A stretch of DNA of 64,000 nucleotides, taken from assembly GCF_014126825.1 (NCBI RefSeq), contig NZ_CP059900.1, positions 806,001 through 870,000 on the forward strand. The letters are read 5' to 3'. Shown piece by piece: positions 38,177-49,105 of the stretch; the first letter of the stretch is position 1, and the number at the start of each line of letters is the position of its first letter. A program made the translations under genes and the position numbers. The DNA comes from Tomitella gaofuii (lineage in GTDB: Bacteria; Actinomycetota; Actinomycetes; Mycobacteriales; Mycobacteriaceae). The notes beneath the pieces are model-generated. The model did not search any database, had not been told where the DNA came from, and was given only the letters and a program-made list of their open reading frames with translations.

Positions 38177-39438
38177 CGTGCGGCTCCCTTGAAGCGTCGC
38201 GAACCATCGCCGACGGTCGCATGCGCCGTGGGCGGCGGCTCGTGCGCGGTGTCGAGCGGGGCGGCGCCGTGCGCCGCGGCGGAGGCGTCGGGCGAACCGG
38301 CCGGCGCGGTGTCGGCGGCCCAGTCTGCGTTGACGTTCTCGGCGTTGACGGCCTGGCGGCGGGAACGGTTCCACATCCACCCGGCCATGGCGAGCAGGAT
38401 GGCGAACACGACGATGACGCCCGTGGCACCGCCGATGTAGTGGGCGAGGGCCCAGCAGGCGGCACCGACGAGGCCGGCCGCCGGCAGCGTGATGACCCAG
38501 GCGATGGCCATGCGCCCGGCGACGGCCCAGCGCACCTCCGCCCCCTTGCGACCCAGGCCCGTGCCCATGATCGAGCCTGTGGCCACGTGGGTGGTCGACA
38601 GCGGCAACCCCAGGTGGCTGGACGTGAGGATGATGGCGGCCGACGAGGAGTCCGCCGCCATGCCCTGCGGGGAATCGATCTCCACCAGGCCCTTGCCGAG
38701 GGTGCGGATGACGCGCCAGCCGCCGAAGTACGTGCCCGCGGCGATGGCGATGGCGCACGCGGCCTTGACCCAGAAGGGCATCGGGTCGTCCGCGTTGATG
38801 GCGCCGTGGGCGACCAGCGCCAGGAAGATCACGCCCATCGTCTTCTGCGCGTCGTTGGTGCCGTGCGCCAGGGAGATCATCGACGCGGAGCCGATCTGGC
38901 CCCAGCGGAACCCGCGGCCGCGCTTCTCGGCGGGGACGCCGGAGGTGATCTTGTAGATCAGGCGCGTGCCCACTGTGGATACGAGGCCGGCCACGACCGG
39001 CGCGAGCAGCGCGGGGAGGACGACGCGGCCGAGGACGCCGCCCCACTCGACGCCGGAGGTGCCGAGCGCGGCCAGCGCGGCGCCGATGAGCCCGCCGAAC
39101 AGCGCGTGCGAGGAACTCGACGGCAGGCCGAACAGCCAGGTGGCCAGGTTCCAGATGATCCCGCCCACGAGGCCGGCGAACACGATGAACAGCAGCGCCT
39201 CGCCCTGGACCGCGTCGAGGGAGACGATGCCCTTGGCGACGGTGGCGGCCACGGCGACGGAGAGGAACGCGCCGAGCAGGTTCAGGGTGGCGGAGAGTGC
39301 GACGGCGACCTTGGGTCGGAGCGCACCGGTGGCGATGGAGGGTGCCATCGCATTGCCGGTGTCATGGAAGCCGTTCGTGAAGTCGAACGCCAGCGCGGTG
39401 ACGATCACGATCGTGAGTACGAGCAACTCTGCAGTCAC
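38173..39438 (-). CDS. pitA: low-affinity inorganic phosphate transporter PitA
   Basis: PiT-family phosphate/cation symporter of 421 aa with about ten helices. The two inverted PiT signature segments are present: FDFTNGFHDTGNAMAPSIATGAL near the N-terminus and ISLAHGTNDAQKTMGV in the middle. The C-terminal 70 residues are hydrophilic and probably cytoplasmic. Counterpart of Rv0545c. It heads a minus-strand run through the small membrane protein and DUF3349 genes to menE. Confidence 0.95.
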   Translation of the reverse strand: MTAELLVLTIVIVTALAFDFTNGFHDTGNAMAPSIATGALRPKVAVALSATLNLLGAFLSVAVAATVAKGIVSLDAVQGEALLFIVFAGLVGGIIWNLATWLFGLPSSSSHALFGGLIGAALAALGTSGVEWGGVLGRVVLPALLAPVVAGLVSTVGTRLIYKITSGVPAEKRGRGFRWGQIGSASMISLAHGTNDAQKTMGVIFLALVAHGAINADDPMPFWVKAACAIAIAAGTYFGGWRVIRTLGKGLVEIDSPQGMAADSSSAAIILTSSHLGLPLSTTHVATGSIMGTGLGRKGAEVRWAVAGRMAIAWVITLPAAGLVGAACWALAHYIGGATGVIVVFAILLAMAGWMWNRSRRQAVNAENVNADWAADTAPAGSPDASAAAHGAAPLDTAHEPPPTAHATVGDGSRRFKGAAR

Positions 39439-39587
39439 AGGCCTGAGTGTGTGGCTCCCCGGCGAAAATGTCTAACCTGCGAATCTCGCTGACCTGGGAG
39501 TTGTGGATCGGGTCGGCGAAAGTTCACCCAGAGTTCACCTGAACGGCCCCTGCGCTTTGCGTTGGCCGCGGGTGGATGTCTGCACCG

Positions 39588-40598
39588 TCACATCCGTGCA
39601 GGCCGCGGCGCGTTTCCCGGGGGCTTCGCATCGCCGTCCCACTCATCACCCGCTGCGCCGCCCTGGCCCGCGTACCGGACGGCGGCGCGGACGAGGCCGG
39701 TCAGCTCGCTGAGAGGCACCGTGGAGATGCGCCCCTCCGACCTGTCGCTCGTGCCGCGCAGCACCAGCGTGCGCGGGCCCGTCTCGACCTCCGTGAGGCG
39801 CAGGTTCCACGGGAGTTCCGGCACGGTCAGCGTGCGCACCCGCAGCCCGGGGATCTGCCGCGCCCGTCCCCGCACGCGGGGACGGCTGCTCAGCGCCAGC
39901 CGTGACACCCGCAACTCGGTGGGGGAGAACTGCAGGTCTCCGTCCGCCACCCGGGGGACCACGATGACGTGGCCGAGGCGTTGCGCGCGGCTCCACGACG
40001 CCCGCATGACGCCGCCCGCGTCTATGTCGATGGTCAGGTCCGGCAGCTGGGTGCGCACGAGCCGCCGCAGCTCGTGCGAGGACAAGCGCAGCTCAACGTC
40101 GATGGTGCCGAACACCAGTGCGGGGGAATACGCGGTGCGCAGCTGGATGTCGCGGCAGTCCACCTCGGCGTGGTCGACGTGCACCTGCAGGTCGGGCCGG
40201 GCGGCGTCACCGGCGGCCGGATCGGCCGGGTTCCTGACCCATTGCAGGTCGGCGGCCGTCGCGCGGATGCGTGCGAATTGGCCGCGCGCCAGGCCGAGGG
40301 AATCGACCTCGGTGTCCAACGCGGTGGGCGTGAGCGTGAGCAAGCCGGCGCCGGCCCGCATGCGCACGCGCTTGTCCAGGAACTGGTCGGCGACGGTGCG
40401 CATCGCGTTCTGGAGGAACTGCGCGGGCGTGAGCGGGACGCTGCTGCTCATCGGGTTGGTGAGCGCCGCGCCGATGTCCGAGCCGAACAGAGACCTGCTC
40501 ACACCCAGCCCCATGCCGACGCCGGTGTCGATGACGCGCTCCACGTCGCGCAGGCGCCGCTGCCAGCCGATGTTGAACGGGTCGAACGGGTCGATCAT
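39588..40598 (-). CDS. DUF2993-like (LmeA-type) protein
   Basis: 336 aa, soluble, with no clear signal peptide from ATG 40598. It opens MIDPFDPFNIGWQRRLRDVERVIDTG. The central part alternates beta strands and short helices, with LRLSSHELRRLVRTQLPDLTIDIDAGG, like the lipid-binding DUF2993 proteins (LmeA in mycobacteria), but the match is not strong. Function unknown. No good Shine-Dalgarno sequence is seen, so the start is uncertain. Confidence 0.6.
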   Translation of the reverse strand: MIDPFDPFNIGWQRRLRDVERVIDTGVGMGLGVSRSLFGSDIGAALTNPMSSSVPLTPAQFLQNAMRTVADQFLDKRVRMRAGAGLLTLTPTALDTEVDSLGLARGQFARIRATAADLQWVRNPADPAAGDAARPDLQVHVDHAEVDCRDIQLRTAYSPALVFGTIDVELRLSSHELRRLVRTQLPDLTIDIDAGGVMRASWSRAQRLGHVIVVPRVADGDLQFSPTELRVSRLALSSRPRVRGRARQIPGLRVRTLTVPELPWNLRLTEVETGPRTLVLRGTSDRSEGRISTVPLSELTGLVRAAVRYAGQGGAAGDEWDGDAKPPGNAPRPARM

Positions 40599-40821
40599 CG
40601 GACTCGGCCGTCCGCGGGGTGGGTTTCGCTCAAGGTGTTCCCGCTCATGGTGCTTCTCCGTGGCTCGGGCGCGGCTGCGGCGCGGGATCGGGATCCGGTG
40701 GGGCTGCGCAGGGGCGGTCTGCTCGGGGTCCACCCAGATTAGTCGCCGTCGGGGTCGGCGTCGCCGTTCCGCTGCGCGGGCGGGGGAACGAGGACGAAGG
40801 TAGACTGTGCACAGAGGGTCC

Positions 40822-40849
40822 GAGGGTGCCGGACTGAGGGTGCCGGACT
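40822..40849. repeat. perfect tandem repeat, 2 x 14 bp
   Basis: GAGGGTGCCGGACT occurs twice without a gap (40822-40835, 40836-40849) and then runs into the ribosome binding site of the 32-residue reading frame at 40863. A TAGACT hexamer (40801-40806) upstream may be its -10. Confidence 0.7.
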
Positions 40850-40862
40850 GGGAGGTGCCGTT

Positions 40863-40961
40863 GTGAACACGTACGTGCTGCTCGGAATCGCCACCGTCGC
40901 GTACTGGATCAGCGGTTGGGACAACCTGAGCCGGACGATCGCACACTTCGTCACGGGGTGA
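40863..40961 (+). CDS. 32-residue hydrophobic small protein
   Basis: Not recognised. GTG 40863 has a strong GGAGG seven bases upstream and opens 32 codons: a hydrophobic half (YVLLGIATVAYWISGW) that could span or lie on the membrane, then DNLSRTIAHFVTG. A 7-bp stem hairpin followed by TTCTGT comes eight bases after the stop. The combination of a possible -10 (TAGACT), strong ribosome site, membrane-type composition and terminator supports a real small gene, though homologues are needed to prove it. Confidence 0.55.
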   Translation: MNTYVLLGIATVAYWISGWDNLSRTIAHFVTG

Positions 40962-40968
40962 GGGCGGG

Positions 40969-40984
40969 CCCCGCCACGGCGGGG
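40969..40984 (+). terminator. hairpin after the 32-residue gene
   Basis: Arms CCCCGCC (40969-40975) and GGCGGGG (40978-40984), followed by TTCTGT. It lies between two convergent genes and could end transcription of the small gene. Confidence 0.5.
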
Positions 40985-41019
40985 TTCTGTGCACGGCCGC
41001 GCCGTGACGGGTCGGCCCG

Positions 41020-41910
<891 letters not shown>

Positions 41911-41961
41911 GCCCTGAGGATAGGCCGACGCCGCGGAAGCCCGTCCGGTTAGCGTGCAGGC

Positions 41962-42621
41962 ATGGAAGAGATGACGCGCGCCACCGGCGCCGATGACGCT
42001 GTGCGGGACGACGGCGATGCGCCGCGGGGCGGGTTCCCCGTGTTCAGCGCGGCGCCCGAGGACGGCGGGCCGCACTTCGGCCGGTTCGTCGCCGCGATGC
42101 GCGACCTGCAGGACCTCGCTGTGTCCGCCGCCCCGGAACCGGAGGTGTTCGGCGCGGCGGCGGACAAGGCGGAGGAGCTCGCGGCGATGCTGCGCCCGTA
42201 CGCCGCGGAGGAGGGGAGGTCGCCGGCCAACCGTGCGATCGGGCTGCCCGGCCGCGGCAGCCTGCTCATGCTGCCGTGGACGCTCACCGGGCTCGAACCC
42301 GGGCGCGTCACGGCGTCCGGGGTGTTCCGCCGCTACCACCTGGGCGGCAACGGGGCGGCCCACGGCGGCGTGCTGCCGTTGCTGTTCGACGACGTGTTCG
42401 GCATGGTGACGCACGCGCAGGGGCAGCCGGTCTCGCGCACCGCCTACCTCACCGTCAACTACCGGAACGTCACGCCGCTGGACAAGGAACTCACGGTGGA
42501 GGCGACGGTGGACTCGGTCGACGGCCGCAAAACGTACGTCTCCGGCAGGCTGTGGGACGGCGAAACGCTGCTGGCCGACGCGGACGCGCTGATGGTGCGC
42601 CTGCGGCCGTGGCAGCCGTGA
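41962..42621 (+). CDS. hotdog-fold thioesterase, candidate DHNA-CoA thioesterase
   Basis: 219 aa with a C-terminal PaaI-type hotdog domain (about 110-215, NGAAHGGVLPLLFDDVFGM) and an N-terminal helical extension of about 90 residues. It is placed between menB, whose product is DHNA-CoA, and menC. Hydrolysis of DHNA-CoA is the step otherwise missing here, so a MenI-like role is a reasonable inference but unproven. The ATG follows TAGCGT (41950-41955) by six bases and may be leaderless. Confidence 0.8.
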   Translation: MEEMTRATGADDAVRDDGDAPRGGFPVFSAAPEDGGPHFGRFVAAMRDLQDLAVSAAPEPEVFGAAADKAEELAAMLRPYAAEEGRSPANRAIGLPGRGSLLMLPWTLTGLEPGRVTASGVFRRYHLGGNGAAHGGVLPLLFDDVFGMVTHAQGQPVSRTAYLTVNYRNVTPLDKELTVEATVDSVDGRKTYVSGRLWDGETLLADADALMVRLRPWQP

Positions 42622-42655
42622 GGAGTCGGCAGCCGTGAGGAATCGGCGGCCGTGC
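42611..42655. repeat. tandem 17-bp repeat at the thioesterase stop
   Basis: GGCAGCCGTGAGGAGTC (42611-42627) is followed directly by a one-mismatch copy (42628-42644) and a third, degraded start (GGCGGCCGTG). The first copy contains the TGA stop of the thioesterase. This is probably local slippage. Confidence 0.6.
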
Positions 42656-42687
42656 GGCGCGGCCACGAGGCGGCGGGGGATGGACCG

Positions 42688-43707
42688 GTGAGCACAGTGC
42701 CGTCGTTGGACGCGGTGCGTGACGGCGCGGCGGTGGTGTCGCTGCCGATGACCGTGCGCTTCCGCGGCATCACCGAGCGCGAGGTGATGCTGATCCGCGG
42801 CCCGCAAGGCTGGGGCGAGTTCGGCCCGTTCCCCGAGTACGCGGACGGGGAGGCCTCGGCGTGGCTGGCGTCCGCTATCGAATCCGCCTGGCGGCCGTGG
42901 CCGCGGCCGCTGCGCCCGGTGGTGCCGGTCAACGCGACGGTTCCGGCGGTGCCCGCGGCGCGGGTGCCCGAGGTGCTGGCGGCGTTCCCGGGTGCGGGCA
43001 CGGCGAAGGTCAAGGTGGCCGAGCGGGGGCAGACCCTGGCAGACGACCTCGCGCGGGTGGCGGCGGTCCGCGAGCGGGTCCCCGTGGTGCGCGTGGACGC
43101 CAACGGCGGCTGGTCGGTGGCGGAGGCCGAACGCGCGTTGCGGGCGCTGAGCGCGGACGGGCCCCTCGAGTACGCGGAACAGCCGTGCGGCACCGTGGGC
43201 GAGCTGGTGGAACTGCGCGCCCGCGGCACGGGCGTGCCCATCGCCGCCGACGAATCGATACGCAAGGTCGACGACCCGCTGCGCGTGGTGCGCGCCGGGG
43301 GAGCGGACATCGCCGTGGTGAAGGCGGCCCCGCTCGGCGGCATCCGGCGCCTGCTGGCCGTCGCCGGACAGGTGGGGGTGCCGGTCGTGGTCTCCAGCGC
43401 CATCGACTCCGCGGTGGGGATCGGCGCCGGCCTCGCCGCGGCCGCGGCCCTGCCGGAGCTGGCGCACGCCTGCGGGCTCGGCACGGGTGGGCTGTTGGCG
43501 GAGGACGTGGCCCCGCCCCGGACTCTGGTGGCGGACGGTGCCGGGGGCCTCGGCCTCCCCACGGGCAGGACCGAACCCGACGCGGACCGGCTGCGCGCGC
43601 TGGCCGCGCCCGCGGAGCGCCGCCGCTGGTGGTTCGACCGGCTCGCACGCTGTCACGCGCTGTTGGAGGATGCCGCCGGAGGTGGCGTGGTGATGGGCCG
43701 CACTTGA
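42688..43707 (+). CDS. menC: o-succinylbenzoate synthase MenC
   Basis: Enolase-superfamily dehydratase forming o-succinylbenzoate. The protein is 339 aa. Catalytic lysine pair in TAKVKVAERG, metal ligands in VRVDANGGW, YAEQPC and IAADESIRK, and the second catalytic Lys in VVKAAPLGGI. GTG 42688 has GGGGGA upstream and fits homology better than the longer frame from 42652. Same direction as the thioesterase gene, 66 bases apart. Confidence 0.94.
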   Translation: MSTVPSLDAVRDGAAVVSLPMTVRFRGITEREVMLIRGPQGWGEFGPFPEYADGEASAWLASAIESAWRPWPRPLRPVVPVNATVPAVPAARVPEVLAAFPGAGTAKVKVAERGQTLADDLARVAAVRERVPVVRVDANGGWSVAEAERALRALSADGPLEYAEQPCGTVGELVELRARGTGVPIAADESIRKVDDPLRVVRAGGADIAVVKAAPLGGIRRLLAVAGQVGVPVVVSSAIDSAVGIGAGLAAAAALPELAHACGLGTGGLLAEDVAPPRTLVADGAGGLGLPTGRTEPDADRLRALAAPAERRRWWFDRLARCHALLEDAAGGGVVMGRT

Positions 43708-43793
43708 CACTCCGTGAGTGATGCACAAGGCTTACTCGCCGGTAAGGATGCTGGCGGGTGCCGGCGCCGACGGTCGTAGTGGGAGGGCATCGC

Positions 43794-45428
43794 GTGGGCA
43801 TCGACGGCTTCGCAACGGGTGGGGGGACGCGGCGGGCACGCCCGTCGGCCGGCGGTGCGCGGCGGCGATGGCGCCGGTCGGCGCTCTGCCTCGCCGCGGC
43901 GGCGATCGTGCCCGCCGCGGCCGCGCCCGCGGTCGCCGGTGCGCAGCCGGCGGGGCCCGCGCAGTCGGTGGGCGACGCGGGCGTGGCGGCGCTGCAGGAT
44001 CTGTCGCGTTTCCAGGAGCGCACGGGCTCGTCCGACCTCGCCGCGGTCGACGGGATCTCGGGGTCCACCGCAATGCCCGGCGTCGAGGGGTCGCTGGGCA
44101 CTGCGGGGTCGATGGACCTGTACGGATCCGCCAACACGGCGGATACGCGGGTGCTCGGCGTGGGGTCCACGGACCCGGCGACGGCGCCGACGGGCTCGAC
44201 GCTGTCGGACTCGCCCGCAGGACAGGAGATCGCGACGTTCTACCGCCCGCCCGCGGACCTGCCGGGCACGCCCGGGCGCATCATCCGCTCGGAGCCGTCG
44301 CACCTGGCCTGGTCGGTCCCGGGCGCCGACGGACCGTATCCGGGCGTCGCCACCCGCATCATGTACTCGTCGCAGGACACGCACGGCGCGCCGAACGCCG
44401 TCACCGGCACCTTCTTCGCGGCCCGGGCGCCCTGGACGGGCCCCGGCGAACGGCCGCTCATCGTCATCGCTCCCGGCACCCAGGGGCAGGGCGACGCGTG
44501 CGCGCCGTCCAAGCTGATCAATTCGCTCGCCTCGGGCTCGGCGCAGTCCGGGCCGCTGCTGGAGTACGAGATGATCCCGGTCTCGATCTGGCTGGCCAAG
44601 GGCGCGAACGTGGTGATGACCGACTATGAGGGGCTGGGCACCCCGGGCATGCACACCTACGTCAACCGGGTCTCGGAGGCGCACGCCGTCATCGACGCCG
44701 CGCGCGCCGCGGGCGCTCTCGCGGGCTCCGGCGTGACGGACTCGACCCCGATCGGGATCTACGGCTACTCGCAGGGCGGCGGCGCCGCGGCGGCCGCGGC
44801 CGAGCTGCTGGGCACCTACGGTGCCGACATCGCGCCGCGGGTGGCCGGAGTGGTCGCGGGGGCCCCGCCGGCCGATCTGGCCGCGACGCTCCGGCAGGTC
44901 GACGGCACCTCGCTGGCCGGCGTCATCGGCTACGCCCTGAACTCGATGCGCACCGCGTATCCGGACGTTGTCCAGCCGGTGCTCGACGCCGAGATCAACG
45001 ATCGCGGCCGCCGGATGCTCGACGCGGTGGCACAGCAGTGCGTCGGCGAGACCGCAGCCCAGTTCGGCTTCGCCGACACCGCCGCGTTCACTCGCAGCGG
45101 CGAGTCGGTATCGCAGATCGTCGCGCGATACCCCGAGGTGGAGGCGGTGCTGGAGGAGAACCGCATCGGCCGGATCAAGCCGGACGCGCCGGTGCTGGTG
45201 CTCAGCGGCAACAACGACGACATCGTCCCGCACGGCCAGGCCGAGCAGCTGGCGTCGGACTGGTGCGCGCTGGGCGGGGACGTGCGCTTCGACACCTTCG
45301 TGGAGCCGTCCATCCTCGACGGCGCGGGGCTGGGGCACGTCGTCCCCATGCTCGGCGGCACGCCGGCCTTCGTCGACTGGCTCGATGCGCGGTTCGCCGG
45401 CGAGCCGATGGAGGGCACCTGCGGCTGA
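43794..45428 (+). CDS. secreted lipase/esterase, LIP family
   Basis: 544-aa extracellular alpha/beta hydrolase resembling secretory lipases (PF03583-type). A long signal peptide (RRWRRSALCLAAAAIVPAAAAPAVAGAQ) leads to a linker and the catalytic domain with IGIYGYSQGGGAAAAAAE (nucleophile Ser), PVLVLSGNNDDIVPHGQA (acid) and GLGHVVPM (His). The cysteines DACAPS, QQCVGE, DWCALG and GTCG probably pair. GTG 43794 follows GGGAGGG by six to seven bases. It has no evident link to menaquinone; it is an insertion in the men region. Confidence 0.85.
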   Translation: MGIDGFATGGGTRRARPSAGGARRRWRRSALCLAAAAIVPAAAAPAVAGAQPAGPAQSVGDAGVAALQDLSRFQERTGSSDLAAVDGISGSTAMPGVEGSLGTAGSMDLYGSANTADTRVLGVGSTDPATAPTGSTLSDSPAGQEIATFYRPPADLPGTPGRIIRSEPSHLAWSVPGADGPYPGVATRIMYSSQDTHGAPNAVTGTFFAARAPWTGPGERPLIVIAPGTQGQGDACAPSKLINSLASGSAQSGPLLEYEMIPVSIWLAKGANVVMTDYEGLGTPGMHTYVNRVSEAHAVIDAARAAGALAGSGVTDSTPIGIYGYSQGGGAAAAAAELLGTYGADIAPRVAGVVAGAPPADLAATLRQVDGTSLAGVIGYALNSMRTAYPDVVQPVLDAEINDRGRRMLDAVAQQCVGETAAQFGFADTAAFTRSGESVSQIVARYPEVEAVLEENRIGRIKPDAPVLVLSGNNDDIVPHGQAEQLASDWCALGGDVRFDTFVEPSILDGAGLGHVVPMLGGTPAFVDWLDARFAGEPMEGTCG

Positions 45429-45510
45429 CGCGGGACGGCCGACCGCATGCGCGGCCGTGATTTTGCACGGTCGCCGGGGTCACCGCTAGGACGAGTGAAC
45501 CTGTTCTAGT

Positions 45511-45516
45511 TATGAT
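45511..45516 (+). promoter_or_regulatory. probable -10 of the fprB-like gene
   Basis: TATGAT lies in the most AT-rich part of the 225-base gap before the reductase gene, which would give a 5' leader of about 130 bases. No good -35 is visible. Confidence 0.4.
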
Positions 45517-45653
45517 GGTGGCAACGTCGCGGCGCACGGGTTTGGGATGCAAGCCGGGGTGCGCCGGAAGATACTGTGCCGAGCGGGCGGTGGATCCGGC
45601 TGCGCGGCGCGCGCGGCGGTCGCTGCGCAGGGAACGCGAACGTGAGGACAGTC

Positions 45654-47348
45654 ATGACTTATGTGATCACTCAAGCGTGTTGCAACGACACGGCGTGCGT
45701 CGACGTCTGCCCCGTCGACTGCATCCGCCCCACCGCGGACGACGAGCTGTTCGCCACTACCGAGCAGCTGTACATCGAGCCCACCACGTGCATCGACTGC
45801 GGCGCGTGCGTGGACGCCTGCCCGGTGGACGCGATCTTCCCGGAGGATCAGCTCAGCGAGGAGAACGCCAAGTACACGCAGATCAACGCCGAGTACTTCG
45901 ACAAGCATCCGCTGGTGGTGGATTGGGACTCGTTCGTCCCGCCGTCGCCGATCGTCGTCCCCAAGGACCAGGCGCCGCTGCGTGTCGCGGTGGTGGGTGC
46001 GGGTCCCGCCGCCACGTACGCGGCCGAGGCCGTGGTCACCCAGGGCGGCCGTTCGGTGGAGGTCGACATCTTCGACTGCCTCCCGTCCCCGTGGGGTCTC
46101 GCCCGCGCAGGGGTGGCGCCCGACCACCAGGGCACCCGCATCATCACGGACACGTTCGAGACGATCGTGCGCAAGCCGGCGATCGCCGCCCACCTGGGCG
46201 TGGAGGTGGGCACCCACATCAGCCACGAGGAGCTGTTGGCCCATCACCACGCGGTGATCTACGCCGTGGGGGCGTCCACCGACCGGCACTTGGGCGTCCC
46301 GGGCGAGGACCTGCCGGGCAGCGTGTCCGCCACCGACTTCGTGGCCTGGTACAACGGTCATCCCGACCACGCCGGCGACGTCTACGACCTCTCCGGCGAG
46401 CGGGCGGTGGTGATCGGCAACGGCAACGTGGCCCTCGACGTGGCACGGGTGCTGGTGACGTCCCCCGACGAGCTGGCCAAGACCGACATCGCGGACCACG
46501 CCCTGGCCGCGCTACGGCAGAGCAACATCCGTGAGGTCGTCGTGCTCGGGCGGCGCGGGCCGGTGCAGGCGGCGTTCACGAGCAAGGAGCTGATGGGGCT
46601 CGACGACGTGCCCGGCGTGGATATCGTGGTGGACCCGGCCGACCTCGAGCTGGACGAGCACAGCGCCGCGTTCCTCGCCTCCGACGAGTGCCCGTTCCCC
46701 GTGCCCCGCAAGATCGAGTGGCTGCGCGAGTACGCCTCGCGCACCCACGACCCGGCGCGCAAACGCATCGTGCTGCGGTTCCTCGGCTCGCCGGAATCAC
46801 TCGACGGCGACGGGCGCGTCGAGCGCGTCAACGTGGTGCGCAACGAGCTGGTGGCAGACGAATCCGGCCGCCTTCGCGCGCAGGCCACCGACGCGACGTC
46901 CGCCCTCGAAACAGGCCTTGTGCTGCGGTCCATCGGCTATCGGGGCACCCCGGTCGCGGGCCTGCCGTTCGACGAGCGCCGGGGCGTGATCCCCAATGAG
47001 GCCGGCCGGGTGGTCGACCCGGACCGCGACGGCCCCGTCGAGGGGGTGTACGTGACCGGGTGGATCAAGCGCGGGCCCACCGGCACGCTCGGCACCAACA
47101 AGAAGTGCGCCGGGGAGACGGTGGAGAAGCTTGCCGAGGACGTCAAGGCGGGGCTGTCGGGGCGCCCCGTGGAGAGCCGCGAGGCGCTGGACAAGCTTCT
47201 CGCCGGCCGCTGCCCGGACGCAGTCGGGTTCGACGAGTGGCGGCTGCTGGACCAGGCGGAGACGGCGGCGGGCAAGGAGTCGGGCCGGCCGCGCGTCAAG
47301 GTGACGGACGTGCAGGTGATGATCGACATCGAGAAGGGCCGCAGCTGA
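45654..47348 (+). CDS. fprB: ferredoxin--NADP+ reductase with N-terminal ferredoxin domain (FprB-type)
   Basis: 564 aa. Residues 1-85 form a 7Fe/8Fe-type ferredoxin (cysteines in [19 protein letters not shown] and [17 protein letters not shown]). The rest is an adrenodoxin-reductase-like flavoprotein with the FAD site [15 protein letters not shown], the NADP site [13 protein letters not shown], and [16 protein letters not shown]. It should pass electrons between NADPH and an iron-sulfur partner, possibly through its own clusters. In M. tuberculosis fprB is elsewhere; here it precedes menD, so it might feed MenJ. ATG 45654 has GAGGA upstream. Confidence 0.92.
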   Translation: MTYVITQACCNDTACVDVCPVDCIRPTADDELFATTEQLYIEPTTCIDCGACVDACPVDAIFPEDQLSEENAKYTQINAEYFDKHPLVVDWDSFVPPSPIVVPKDQAPLRVAVVGAGPAATYAAEAVVTQGGRSVEVDIFDCLPSPWGLARAGVAPDHQGTRIITDTFETIVRKPAIAAHLGVEVGTHISHEELLAHHHAVIYAVGASTDRHLGVPGEDLPGSVSATDFVAWYNGHPDHAGDVYDLSGERAVVIGNGNVALDVARVLVTSPDELAKTDIADHALAALRQSNIREVVVLGRRGPVQAAFTSKELMGLDDVPGVDIVVDPADLELDEHSAAFLASDECPFPVPRKIEWLREYASRTHDPARKRIVLRFLGSPESLDGDGRVERVNVVRNELVADESGRLRAQATDATSALETGLVLRSIGYRGTPVAGLPFDERRGVIPNEAGRVVDPDRDGPVEGVYVTGWIKRGPTGTLGTNKKCAGETVEKLAEDVKAGLSGRPVESREALDKLLAGRCPDAVGFDEWRLLDQAETAAGKESGRPRVKVTDVQVMIDIEKGRS

Positions 47349-47434
47349 TCCGCGCCGGAGTCGTCGGTGATCCGCGTGATATGCCGGGGGCTCCGGGCGC
47401 GTCCGCCCGGCGTCCGCGTGGGACCCTGGAGCAT

Positions 47435-49105
47435 GTGAATCCGTCCACGGCGCAGGCAGCCGTCATCGTCGACGAGCTGGTGCGCGGCGGCGTGCGCGAC
47501 ATCGTGCTCTGCCCCGGCTCCCGCAACGCGCCGCTCTCGTTCGCGCTGTACAGGGCGGCGACGGCGGGGCGCGTGCGGCTGCACGTGCGCATCGACGAGC
47601 GCACCGCAGGGTTTCTGGCCGTGGGCATCGCGGTGGCGTCGGGGCGTCCTGCAGTGGTCGTGATGACCTCCGGCACGGCCGTCGCCAACCTGGGGCCGGC
47701 GGTGCTGGAGGCCAACTACGCGCGCGTTCCGCTGGTGGTGCTCAGCGCCAACCGGCCGTACGAGCTTCTGGGCAGCGGAGCCAATCAGACGGTGGAGCAG
47801 TTCGGGCTGTTCGGCACGCAGGTGCGGGCGGCGATCAGTATCGGACTCGCCGAGCCGGAGACCTCCGAAGATGCCGTGTCCCGGCAGAACGCGGCGTGGC
47901 GCACCGTGGTGTGCCGGGTGCTCGCAGAGGCCTCGGGAACCCGATCGCGGCTGGCCGGTCCGGTGCAGTTCGACGTGCCGCTGCGTGAGCCCCTGGTGCC
48001 GGAGGACGGCTGGGCGGGCGGCGCGACGGAAGGCCGTGCCGATGCCGCCGCCACGCACCCCGGCCGCGCGGACGGCGCACCGTGGACGCGCGTCCCCACT
48101 GCGGCGATCGAAGTGCGTGTGCCGCTGGACCTCACCGTGAACACCGTCGTCATCGCGGGCCATGGCGCGGGGCGCTATCCCGAGCTGGACGGTCTGCCCA
48201 CCATCGCCGAGCCCACGTCGCGGCAGCGGGGCGTGCCCACGCATCCGTGGGCGCTGCTGTCCGTCCGTCCGCGGCAGGCCGTGATCCTCGGCCGGCCCAC
48301 GCTGCACCGGCCGGTGTCGGCGCTGCTGGCGCGGCCGGACGTCGACGTCATCGCGCTGACCACGGGCCCGCGCTGGCCTGACGTGTCGGGGAACGTGGTG
48401 CTCACGGGCACGGCGCCGGAGACGGCGGGCGCCCCGTCCGAGGAATGGCTGCAGGCGTGCGCTGCGGCCGACCGGGGCGCGCGTGCCGCCGTCGACGAGG
48501 GTCTGGACGGGAACGTTCCGGCGACCGGTCTCCACGTGGCGCGCGCGGTGCTGCGGGGCCTGCGCGCCGGCGACCAGCTGGTGCTGGGCGCGTCGAACCC
48601 GGTGCGCGACGCCTCGTTGGCCGCGCGCATCCCCGACGGGGTGGCGGTGCGGTCCAACAGGGGCGTCGCAGGCATCGACGGAACGGTGTCGACGGCCGTC
48701 GGATCCGCCGTGGCCCACCCGGGGCGCACGGTGGCGCTGATGGGCGACCTCACTTTCCTGCACGACGCGAACGGACTGCTCATCGGGCGCGCGGAGCCGC
48801 GGCCGGCGGATCTCACGATCATCGTGGCCAACGATGCGGGGGGCGGGATCTTCGCCCTGCTCGAGCAGGGCGACACCCGCTACACGGACGCGTTCGAGCG
48901 GGTGTTCGGCACGCCCCACGAGGCCGACCTGGCCGCGCTGTGCGCCGCCCACGGCGTGGCGCACCGCAAGGCCGACCCGGAGCAGTTGACCGCGATCCTC
49001 ACCGATGCCGGCCGGCGGCCCGCCGGCATCGAGGTGATCGAGGTGACCACCCACCGCGAGGGGCTGCGGCGGCTGCACGACGACATGCGCGGCCGGGTGT
49101 CGTGA
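47435..49105 (+). CDS. menD: SEPHCHC synthase MenD
   Basis: Thiamine-diphosphate enzyme condensing isochorismate with 2-oxoglutarate, the first committed step of menaquinone synthesis. The protein is 556 aa. N-terminal [15 protein letters not shown], the catalytic-Glu region [17 protein letters not shown], and the ThDP/Mg site [16 protein letters not shown] are clear. GTG 47435 fits homology ([10 protein letters not shown]). It is 4-base coupled to the DUF3592 gene and starts 86 bases after fprB. Confidence 0.96.
   Translation: MNPSTAQAAVIVDELVRGGVRDIVLCPGSRNAPLSFALYRAATAGRVRLHVRIDERTAGFLAVGIAVASGRPAVVVMTSGTAVANLGPAVLEANYARVPLVVLSANRPYELLGSGANQTVEQFGLFGTQVRAAISIGLAEPETSEDAVSRQNAAWRTVVCRVLAEASGTRSRLAGPVQFDVPLREPLVPEDGWAGGATEGRADAAATHPGRADGAPWTRVPTAAIEVRVPLDLTVNTVVIAGHGAGRYPELDGLPTIAEPTSRQRGVPTHPWALLSVRPRQAVILGRPTLHRPVSALLARPDVDVIALTTGPRWPDVSGNVVLTGTAPETAGAPSEEWLQACAAADRGARAAVDEGLDGNVPATGLHVARAVLRGLRAGDQLVLGASNPVRDASLAARIPDGVAVRSNRGVAGIDGTVSTAVGSAVAHPGRTVALMGDLTFLHDANGLLIGRAEPRPADLTIIVANDAGGGIFALLEQGDTRYTDAFERVFGTPHEADLAALCAAHGVAHRKADPEQLTAILTDAGRRPAGIEVIEVTTHREGLRRLHDDMRGRVS

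Noticed and set aside
41911-43728. Open frame continuing upstream of menB through the thioesterase and menC
   Set aside because: It is antisense to menC and the thioesterase; no homology or signals before GTG 41910.
46937-49078. 713-codon frame opposite menD
   Set aside because: Antisense shadow of a clear menD gene with a biased Arg/His/Pro composition.
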